Part shown: in pieces, positions 15,860 through 22,923 of the stretch | How positions within the stretch are numbered: position 1 is the stretch's first letter | How the letters are laid out: each line of letters opens with the position of its first letter | Position numbers and translations under genes: made by a program | Notes under the pieces: model-generated | Seen by the model: the letters and a program-made list of their open reading frames with translations, nothing else | What the model was told of the DNA's origin: nothing | Database searches by the model: none | Assembly: GCA_021769425.1 (NCBI GenBank) | Contig: JAETSX010000047.1 | Span: forward strand, 1-58,494 | Source of the DNA: Eubacterium sp. | GTDB lineage: Bacteria > Bacillota > Clostridia > Lachnospirales > Lachnospiraceae | Length of the DNA: 58,494 bases | Reading direction: 5' to 3'

Positions 15860-16684
15860 TTACGGAAGCTGCAGCCCATTTACCCATGCCTTCACATCAT
15901 CCCCCGAAGCCCTTGATTGGAACCTCTCGCCTTCCTGCCAGTCCCCGCTTCCTGCCAGTTCAGACAGCAGCTCCCCGCTTTCCCCTAACCCGGAAGTGGA
16001 TGAGGTGCAGAAGGGAATCACCGTTTTCCCTGTAAAATCATTTGCTTCCACAAAGCCATTCACCGGCCATGCGGCAATTCCCCACCAGATGGGATATCCG
16101 ATAAATACCGTGTCGTAAGAATCCCAGTCAGACACTTCTGTTGACTTTAATTCCACAACTCTTTCTTCTTCATTGTCATGCTCCCTGGATACCCTGCTGT
16201 TTTCATTTGTCCAATCCAGATCCGCATCGGAATATGGCTCTGCAGGCTCCAGTTCAAAAAGCTCTCCGCCTGTTGCTGCTGCAATGTAATTTGCAATATT
16301 TTCTGTGTTTCCGGATGCCGAATAGTAAACCACTAGCGTTTTCCCAGCTGTGCCGTCCCCATTCCCCTCACCACTTTTTCCTTCCCCTCCGGAAACTTCC
16401 GAGGGCTCTGTCTCATCTCCGTTTGAAGCTCCCGTGGGCTCTGCCTCATCTCCGTTTGAAGCTCCCGGGAGCTCTGTCTCATCCTCGTTTGAAGCTCCCG
16501 TGGGCTCTGCCTCATCTCCGTTTGAAGCTCCCGGGAGCTCTGTCTCATCCTCGTTTGAATCAGAAACCATCTCTTTCTCCGGTTCAGGCTCTTTCTCCCG
16601 GGCAGTATTCTGCTGCCGGCTGCTGCAGGCAGTAAGACTGAATACAAATGCCATACTGATCATGATCGCAACAATTCTTTTCAT
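15860..16684 (-). CDS. Lipoprotein flavodoxin with tandem-repeat linker
   Basis: A 274-residue protein: lipoprotein signal (MKRIVAIM ... LTAC, Cys at 20), an acidic linker at about 30-115 with five copies of a 13-residue unit (GASNGDEAEPT / GASNEDETELP), and a flavodoxin domain from KTLVVYYSASGNTENIA to the C-terminus, with DADLDWTNENSR, FIGYPIWWGIAAWPV and IPFCTSSTSGLGESG. So it is an outward-facing flavodoxin tethered to the membrane. Such placement suggests electron transfer at the cell surface, which is inference. The repeat DNA at about 16395-16560 is a 39-bp tandem array open to length change. It sits between two iron-dehydrogenase genes, with GAGGAG before the ATG. Confidence 0.88.
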   Translation of the reverse strand: MKRIVAIMISMAFVFSLTACSSRQQNTAREKEPEPEKEMVSDSNEDETELPGASNGDEAEPTGASNEDETELPGASNGDEAEPTGASNGDETEPSEVSGGEGKSGEGNGDGTAGKTLVVYYSASGNTENIANYIAAATGGELFELEPAEPYSDADLDWTNENSRVSREHDNEEERVVELKSTEVSDWDSYDTVFIGYPIWWGIAAWPVNGFVEANDFTGKTVIPFCTSSTSGLGESGELLSELAGSGDWQEGERFQSRASGDDVKAWVNGLQLP

Positions 16685-16727
16685 GATAGATTTCTCCTCA
16701 TTTCTGAAATAAATCTTTCCAACGCAT

Positions 16728-17561
16728 CTATTCCGGCAAAAGCAATTTCTTCCTGCATTGGGTATCTATACATTTCCCTAATCGGATGAGCCCGTTTTTG
16801 GCCACCGCCCCATTCCACATCAGGTTGCTTCTGGCCCTGTAATCCTCCGGATTCAAAACTGCCGCTCTGAGATTGCGTATCACGCTGCCCATAAGAGCTT
16901 CTGCAATATTGTCCGATACATTATCTTCATCCGGCCCGCTGAAATATATTTCCATAATGTTAAAAAAGATGCCTAAACCGCCGGATATCATCTGATTATT
17001 TGGCACACTGTAGGTATATTCCGGATCCATCAGCGCAAACCTGGGGCTGCATTTGGGGTAATCCCGCCCGATTGTAAGCTGCAGCCTCTCATTGGTGAGA
17101 ACCGCCCTGCCGTTCATTTCGCTTCCTGAGCCTGCTGCCGTTACAATGACTCCAATGGGCAGCAGCTCACATTCAATAATGCCGGGACGCTCCCAGAAGT
17201 TCTCCCAAATATCTCCCTCATAGACAGCCGCCAGGGAAATTGCCTTGCAGCAATCCATCACAGAACCTCCGCCCACGCCCAGAATCATATCTGCCTGGTT
17301 TGCTCTGGCCAGCTTCCGTCCTTCCAACACTTTTTCATAAGTTGGATTCGGCGTGATACCGGAAAATTCAATGATATTTTTCCCGGCTTCCCTCAGAATG
17401 GAAACTACTTCATCGTAAATTCCATTTTTCCTGACGGAGCCTTCTCCATAGCAGAGCATAACCGTATCTCCATAATGTTTCGTCAGACAAGCCAGGTATT
17501 CTTTGACACAGCCTTTGCCAAAATAGACTTTTGTTGTATTTTCAAATATAAAATTATTCAT
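16728..17561 (-). pseudogene. Iron-type alcohol dehydrogenase, degenerate and truncated
   Basis: The 277-residue frame matches family III alcohol dehydrogenases through the cofactor half (KVYFGKGCVKEYL, GGGSVMDCCK, AAGSGSEMNGRAVL). In the metal-binding region the usual FDTLSHVMEQYFS reads LGIFFNIMEIYFS, so the Asp and the first His ligand are gone. The protein then ends about 110 residues early, just before the loop with the other two His ligands. It is most likely a decaying gene, though a cofactor-binding remnant could still fold. It follows the esterase-like gene at 17573 by 11 bp, with AGGTGA before the ATG. Confidence 0.75.
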
Positions 17562-17572
17562 CCATCTTCACC

Positions 17573-18733
17573 TCACTTACCCATCTGCTTCTCCCAGAAA
17601 TCCACGGCCTCATCCAGCCAGCCCTCTGCCGCTGTGTTTGTTCCCAGCCCAAAGCCGTGTCCAAGACCGAGATAACTGTGGAATTCTGTGTCAATCCCAA
17701 AACCTTTTAAGGCGTTTATTCTGTTTTCCATTGTCCGCCAGTTTGCAATTCCATCATTCCTGCCAACACAGGCATAAGTGGGCGGATCATTTTCTGTATA
17801 ATCGGAATGTCCTGTATACTGCATGACCACTGTGCCGGGACGGGGCAGGGAATCCCCGCCGAACGCTTCAGGGCCGTAAGATCCAAGCCATGCCGCCATT
17901 CTTGCCCCCGCAGAGCCGCCCCACAGAGAATAGCATTCTGTATCCACTTCCAGGTCTTTGGCATGGGCAAAGATAAAGCTGATTGCCCGGGCCAAATCTT
18001 CACATGCCGTCTGTGCCCCAGGACGGTAAATTAATGCAAAGGCGTTATATCCCTTTTTGGATAATTCCAATGCATGGGGAAAACTGTCCTGCATTGCCCC
18101 CACATAGGCAAACCCTCCGCCTGCATTGCACAAAGCAAACTTTTCTCCCTCATTTCCCCGAAAGAAAAACAGGCCGGTGTCTTCTTTTGCCGGATCCGCC
18201 TTTTTTTCCTCCTGGGTATAAATGTCATAAAAAATCCTTTCTCCGGCTTCTGCCTGATCCTTCATATAATTTACAATCTCCACGGTCTTATCCGGATCCA
18301 TATTGCTGTACCAGGTCAGGCTGAGATTTCCCAGCGTATCTCCGCTGTAATATCCGCTGTCTGCCGGAACAATCAATCTGCCATAGGTTCCAAAGTCCGG
18401 ATTGGATATAACTTCTGCTATGGGAGTCTCTGCCGTATATGGTTCTTTGCCTTCTTTCGCTTCACCCACGGATTGTTCCTGCCTTTCTCCCTGCTGTGCA
18501 AAATCTTCCTCTGTTTCTTCCTGCTGTCCATAGCTTTCCTCTGTTTCTTCCTGCTGTCCATAGCTTTCCTCTGTTTCTTTCTGCTGTCCAATGCTTTCCG
18601 TGGTCTCCTCCCTTGCAGACCCCGGATTTTTTACATCCTCCTGTGAATTTCCGGCGCCGCACCCGGGCAGGGAAACCAGGAAAAAAATCAGGAAAATTGC
18701 TGCCGCAATATTTTTCAATGATTCCGCCCCCAT
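17573..18733 (-). CDS. Alpha/beta-hydrolase lipoprotein with repeat linker
   Basis: A secreted esterase-like protein of about 386 residues. The lipoprotein signal is AAAIFLIFFLVSLPGCG, then an acidic linker with three to four copies of a 10-residue unit (QEETEESYGQ), then an alpha/beta hydrolase domain with an oxyanion-type loop NAGGGFAYVG, nucleophile elbow WGGSAGAR, and the final His in LGLGHGFGLG. It resembles BD-FAE-type or acetylesterase proteins. I take the ATG at 18733, which gives a normal signal length; a TTG at 18793 would add 20 residues and has no better ribosome site. It heads the leftward cluster right after the LysR terminator, so the LysR protein may control it. Confidence 0.82.
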   Translation of the reverse strand: MGAESLKNIAAAIFLIFFLVSLPGCGAGNSQEDVKNPGSAREETTESIGQQKETEESYGQQEETEESYGQQEETEEDFAQQGERQEQSVGEAKEGKEPYTAETPIAEVISNPDFGTYGRLIVPADSGYYSGDTLGNLSLTWYSNMDPDKTVEIVNYMKDQAEAGERIFYDIYTQEEKKADPAKEDTGLFFFRGNEGEKFALCNAGGGFAYVGAMQDSFPHALELSKKGYNAFALIYRPGAQTACEDLARAISFIFAHAKDLEVDTECYSLWGGSAGARMAAWLGSYGPEAFGGDSLPRPGTVVMQYTGHSDYTENDPPTYACVGRNDGIANWRTMENRINALKGFGIDTEFHSYLGLGHGFGLGTNTAAEGWLDEAVDFWEKQMGK

Positions 18734-18822
18734 TCTTCTGTCCAACCATTTTAAAATCCGGCCTGCAGACTCTTTCTCAGTTCTTGCAGGCAATCCGGAG
18801 AACTTTTCCGCTTTCCTATAAT

Positions 18823-18864
18823 ATAAACAAAACGAGGCTTCGGGAGAAGTCTCGTTTTGTTTAT
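18823..18864 (-). terminator. Terminator after lysR-type gene
   Basis: ATAAACAAAACGAG pairs with its inverted copy over a 14-base loop. It starts 11 bases past the LysR stop and separates that gene from the esterase cluster. The A/T-rich outer stem means it can work on both strands. Confidence 0.75.
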
Positions 18865-18874
18865 CAGTTTATAC

Positions 18875-19798
18875 CTAAAAGTTATAGCTTATCATGACAT
18901 TCATTTTTCCTGTAACGCCTTCTGCACCGCCCCCAAGAAATTCTTTCACAGTTTCCGAAGGTTGGAGAGAATACAAAAGCCCATAGGGAATGCTGTGCTC
19001 CCACTCCACCGGAATAACTTTTAACAGGGGATGCACAATTGCCCAGCCTGAAATGGCCAGCAGCACATCCTCACTGTTTTCACAGCGGTTAAAGGCTTCC
19101 ATACTGTAGAAATCAAAATCCACAATATGGATCTGGCTGTGATTCTGCCAGATATCATCCCGAAGCCTGTCCACATAATTGCTCCAGTTCCGGCGCATCA
19201 GCATCAGGTTCTCTCCGTACAGATCCTCTATCTTTAATTGATCCTTTGCGGCAAGCGGATGATGAATGGAAACTGCGCAGCAAAAGGGTTCCCGGGATAA
19301 TTCAAGTCCTGCGCAGCGGCGCAGGCTGAGCATGGTTTCATCAAAAATCCCGCCTATCACATCAATATTTTTGCCAAGGTTTCCAAGGATTTCTCTGGCG
19401 TTTTCCGGCGTATTCTCAAAGGGAATAATCTGAAACTTCATATCCGGGCAATACACCTGTATTTTAGTCCAAAGCCCCATCAAAAGCTGTGCCGGAGTCA
19501 TAGGAGAACTTCCGATGCGGATGACCTTTGTGTCTTCTTGCATAGCGTTTTTTGCCCGTGTAACGGAATCTCTGCAATACTGAATAATATATTTTGCATC
19601 CTGATACAAAGACTTTCCGGCATTTGTCAAGGTCAGCCCCCTGTGGGTCCGCTCAAATATTTTAATGCCCAGAGAGGCTTCCAAAAGATTGATCTGCTTA
19701 ATCACTGCTGTAGGAGTAATATAAGCTTCCTCGGCCGCCTTGTTAAAACTGCCTGCATCAGCCACACGGATAAATGTTTCAAGCTGCGGATTATACAT
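18875..19798 (-). CDS. LysR-family transcriptional regulator
   Basis: A 307-residue LysR protein. The winged helix-turn-helix is at residues 1-60 (LETFIRVADAGSFNKAAEEAY, TPTAVIKQINLLEASLGIKIFER), then the linker helix and a two-lobed effector domain. I take the ATG at 19798 because AAGGTG is at the right distance; the frame extends 11 codons upstream without family features. In Lachnospiraceae, regulators of this type are often next to flavodoxin/dehydrogenase genes, and this one lies directly upstream of such a cluster on the same strand. Its inducer is unknown. Confidence 0.9.
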   Translation of the reverse strand: MYNPQLETFIRVADAGSFNKAAEEAYITPTAVIKQINLLEASLGIKIFERTHRGLTLTNAGKSLYQDAKYIIQYCRDSVTRAKNAMQEDTKVIRIGSSPMTPAQLLMGLWTKIQVYCPDMKFQIIPFENTPENAREILGNLGKNIDVIGGIFDETMLSLRRCAGLELSREPFCCAVSIHHPLAAKDQLKIEDLYGENLMLMRRNWSNYVDRLRDDIWQNHSQIHIVDFDFYSMEAFNRCENSEDVLLAISGWAIVHPLLKVIPVEWEHSIPYGLLYSLQPSETVKEFLGGGAEGVTGKMNVMISYNF

Positions 19799-19926
19799 TA
19801 TCATCACCTTCTCTTTCTCTATTCTGCGCATCTTACCTCTATACGCTTCAGACGGACTATAGACAATCCATACAGTGTGTGCCGCAGCAGCGCCTTTTGC
19901 CTCTGCATGACCCAGACGGCTCCAGG

Positions 19927-22185
19927 TTACTGCACAAACCAGGCAACTACCATCCCTTGGGCATTTCTGTCATAATAAACATCCTGGTACTCCGTCCCCT
20001 TTTGACTGATTCTGATTCCGAGAAAAAGCCCTGCTTCTTTTCCTTTTTCCGTAACAGTCTTACAGCGCAGCCCATCCTCAAGCTTTTCTTCTGATAATCC
20101 CATCGCCTGGGATCTCCGGATAATTTCAGCCCCTGATGTTTTCTTTACAGCATCCGGATCCCGCAGTTCATTCAACTTCACTGCCAGCTCAGGCGCAAGA
20201 TATTTTTCTGCATAGGGAAACTGCTCCGCCTGCTTTGCGCTGATGAAAAAATCTGCTTTTCCTTTCTTCATTCTTGTATATTTCAGCGGATTCCCTGCCT
20301 TTGATTCAGCTTCCTCCATCTCCCCGAAAAACATTTTTTCTCTTTTTTCTCCGGTGTACGCTCTGAGTTCTTCTAAAAACGGCTCCCCATACTTATTAAA
20401 CTTATGTTCGCCTACGCCGTTTACTTCCAGCATTTCTTCCCGGGTAAAGGGAAGCCGGACGCACATATCCACCAGCGTTTTATCTGAAAAAATAATATAG
20501 GGCGGCATTCCTTCCCGCTTTGCAATTTCACTGCGCAGTCCCCGCAGCCTGTCAAACAGCTCCAACCCCCTGGAATTCAGAATATCGGATTTGCGCCTGG
20601 AAACGGAAGAAGCTGGCTTTTGCAGATAGGAGGATGTTTCCCCTTTCACTTCTCTTATCACAACTTTCCCTGCTCCCTGTATGATTTCATCGGATTTGTC
20701 TGTCAGCTTTAACAATGCATATTTGTCCGGCGTAACGGTCAGATAGCCTTCCACCAGCATCTGGTTGATCACCCGCTTAATCCTCTGCTCCCCCATCTCG
20801 GCCAGGCTTCCGAAGGAAGAATAACCATTCATTCCATATTCCCTAAGCTTCGCCCTGCCGTCCCCTGCCAGCGTGCCTGCCGCCACATTAATTCCATACC
20901 TGCCCCGCAGCTCTTTCACGCAGGAAATAATTTTTTCCGCCTGGGCCGTCACATCGGTTTCTTCAAATTCCTTCCTGCAGTTGCTGCAGTTTTGGCAGTC
21001 TCCCCTGTTGTGCTCTCCGAAATAATTTAAGATATAGGCGCGCAGGCAGCTTGTGGACAGGCAGTAATAATTCATTATGCGCAGACGTTCGGCGTCCTTC
21101 TCCCGGACGGCCGCAAGCTCTTCTTCCGTGAATTCCGGATTCTGCTCCTTGTTTTCAATTAAAAACTGATTAATCATCACATCCTGGGGCGAATACAAAA
21201 GAATGCATTCTGCCGCATCCCCATCACGGCCGGCCCTGCCCGCCTCCTGATAATAATTTTCCAGGCTCTGGGGCATATTGTAGTGAATCACATAGCGGAC
21301 ATTGGACTTATCAATCCCCATGCCGAATGCATTGGTGGCAGCCATGACAGGGCGTCTGTCATAAACAAAATCTTCCTGGCTCTGCCTGCGCTCCTCCTGG
21401 CCCATTCCGGCATGGTATCTTGCGGAGGGAATGGCCAGATCCTGCATTTTTTCAAAAAGGGCGTCCACATTTTTCCTGGTGGAGCAGTAAATAATGCCGC
21501 TTTCTTCCGGATGGGACTTTATGTAATCCAGCACAAATCTGTCTTTCTGCTTTACCGTCTCCACTGCGAAATACAGGTTTCTCCGGTCAAAGCCTGTCAC
21601 CAGAAGTTTGGGCTGCTCCAATCCAAGGACGCAGACAATATCCTCCCTGACACGCTCTGTGGCCGTTGCAGTAAACGCGCTGACAATGGGGCGGCGCTTT
21701 AGCTGCTGCAGAAACCGGACAATTTTCAGATAGCTGGGCCTGAAATCCTGGCCCCACTGGGAAATGCAGTGAGCCTCGTCCACCGTAAGCATAGAGATTT
21801 CCGCCTGCTTTGCAAATTCCAGAAACCCATAGGTTTCCAACCGCTCCGGCGCAGCGTAAATGATCTTATATGTCCCTTTCGCCGCAAGCTGCAGGGCTTT
21901 CGCTATTTGATTTTCTGTTAAGGAACTGTTGATATATGCAGCATGGATTCCTGCCTGATTCAGTGTTTGAACCTGATCTTTCATAAGAGAGATGAGCGGT
22001 GAAATGACAATTGTAATTCCGGGCAAAAGCAGCGCCGGTATCTGATAGCACAGGGATTTGCCTGCGCCGGTGGGCATAATGCCCAGTGCGTCCCTTCCGG
22101 ATAGGATGGCGTCTATCAGCGCCTCCTGCCCATCCCGGAACTGGCTGTAGCCGAAATATTTTTTTAAAATTTCATATTTATTCAT
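19927..22185 (-). CDS. recQ: ATP-dependent DNA helicase RecQ
   Basis: A 752-residue superfamily-2 helicase that unwinds DNA 3'-5' in recombination and repair. Walker A is MPTGAGKS at residues 37-44, the DEAH box is VDEAHCISQWG near 136, and motif VI is QEAGRAGRDGD. The zinc-binding cysteines are in the region CLSTSCLRAYILNYFG to DCQNCSNC. A winged-helix RQC-like part follows, then an HRDC domain (FDRLRGLRSEIAKREG ... LPFTREEMLEVNGVG). The tail of about 140 residues after the HRDC is longer than in E. coli RecQ. The ribosome site GGAAGG is some 14 bases from the ATG. Confidence 0.95.
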   Translation of the reverse strand: MNKYEILKKYFGYSQFRDGQEALIDAILSGRDALGIMPTGAGKSLCYQIPALLLPGITIVISPLISLMKDQVQTLNQAGIHAAYINSSLTENQIAKALQLAAKGTYKIIYAAPERLETYGFLEFAKQAEISMLTVDEAHCISQWGQDFRPSYLKIVRFLQQLKRRPIVSAFTATATERVREDIVCVLGLEQPKLLVTGFDRRNLYFAVETVKQKDRFVLDYIKSHPEESGIIYCSTRKNVDALFEKMQDLAIPSARYHAGMGQEERRQSQEDFVYDRRPVMAATNAFGMGIDKSNVRYVIHYNMPQSLENYYQEAGRAGRDGDAAECILLYSPQDVMINQFLIENKEQNPEFTEEELAAVREKDAERLRIMNYYCLSTSCLRAYILNYFGEHNRGDCQNCSNCRKEFEETDVTAQAEKIISCVKELRGRYGINVAAGTLAGDGRAKLREYGMNGYSSFGSLAEMGEQRIKRVINQMLVEGYLTVTPDKYALLKLTDKSDEIIQGAGKVVIREVKGETSSYLQKPASSVSRRKSDILNSRGLELFDRLRGLRSEIAKREGMPPYIIFSDKTLVDMCVRLPFTREEMLEVNGVGEHKFNKYGEPFLEELRAYTGEKREKMFFGEMEEAESKAGNPLKYTRMKKGKADFFISAKQAEQFPYAEKYLAPELAVKLNELRDPDAVKKTSGAEIIRRSQAMGLSEEKLEDGLRCKTVTEKGKEAGLFLGIRISQKGTEYQDVYYDRNAQGMVVAWFVQ

Positions 22186-22430
22186 ATTGATATTTGGTTT
22201 CCTTCCTTAAGCGCTTATTGCATCCAATATATACCCGTGAGCGAAATGATTTGCCAACAAGTTTTCGCTACTTCAAGAAAACAAGCAAATCATTTGGCAA
22301 ATAAGTATGCTCTTGAGTATAACCATGAATAATCTCGTTAATTTTATCAGCCATACCACTGTCATGCAATATCTATTACTATACCACACAGCTTTCAAAC
22401 CTGTAAAGCCCTCCCTAACGAACTGTTACC
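22186..22430. other. Intergenic region upstream of recQ
   Basis: It holds one copy of the 92-bp hairpin repeat (22230-22321). Apart from that and A/T-rich promoter-like sequence, nothing is recognised. Confidence 0.5.
22230..22321 (-). repeat. 92-bp interspersed hairpin repeat, copy 1
   Basis: Starts TATACCCGTGAGCGAAAT and ends GCTCTTGAGTATA; the ends are imperfect inverted repeats and an inner GCAAATCATTTGGCAAAT pairs with ATGATTTGCC. Same length and layout as the copies at 26142, 41883 and 55466; this copy is in the orientation of copy 4. Confidence 0.85.
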
Positions 22431-22616
22431 GGAATTTTCCTGATTGGAGCCTGGCTTGCCGCAGCCGGCAAAGGCATGACGGCTGGAACATTGATTGCTT
22501 TTGTAAACCTCTTAGGCCAGATGGCAAATCCCATCAGCTGCCTGCCAAAGCTGGCAGAACTGAGCAGGCGCAAAGGCAGCGGTTGCCTCTGCGGAGAAAT
22601 GGGGGGGGGGCTGTAA
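22431..22616 (+). pseudogene. Fragment of an ABC exporter membrane domain
   Basis: The only frame with meaning in this stretch reads GIFLIGAWLAAAGKGMTAG, then TLIAFVNLLGQMANPIS and LPKLAELSRRKG. That is the last helix region of the membrane domain of MsbA/LmrA-type ABC exporters, just before the nucleotide-binding domain. It is preceded by a stop and followed by a run of ten G (22601-22610) and a stop, so only about 60 codons of the gene are left. Confidence 0.65.
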
Positions 22617-22649
22617 GCTCTCCGGAGGAGAGAAACAGACTCCCCCTAA

Positions 22650-22918
22650 TGAGCATGTATGTTCTGCTAACCATCAGGGCTCCTCCCGGCAGGCTTTGGT
22701 ATCTTGAATTCTGGTTTTTGGGCCGGGATTACTCCCCATATAATGTGTATAAATGTTCTGCTAACCATCAGGGCTCCTCCCGGCGGGCTTTAGTATCTTG
22801 AATTCTGATTTTTGGGCCGGGATTACTCCCCCATATAATGTGTATAAATGTTCTGCTAACCATCAGGGCTCCTCCCGGCGGGCTTTGGTATCTTGAATTC
22901 TGGTTTTTGGGCCGGGTC
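22650..22918. repeat. Three tandem copies of a ~94-bp unit
   Basis: Units begin with GTTCTGCTAACCATCAGGG at 22661, 22755 and 22850 (periods 94 and 95). Each holds a CCCGGC ... GCCGGG inverted pair about 40 bp apart, so each can fold as a hairpin. The copies differ at only a few bases. No coding frame runs through all three with a start. Function unknown. Confidence 0.85.
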
Positions 22919-22923
22919 CCTCC

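Noticed and set aside
22307-22801. 164-codon plus-strand frame over the 94-bp repeats
   Set aside because: It runs in the wrong frame through the ABC-exporter remnant and part of the tandem repeats; no ribosome site and repeated segment coded only by chance.
22650-22918. Possible CRISPR or riboswitch array
   Set aside because: Units are 94 bp with no unique spacers and no match by eye to a known riboswitch core.
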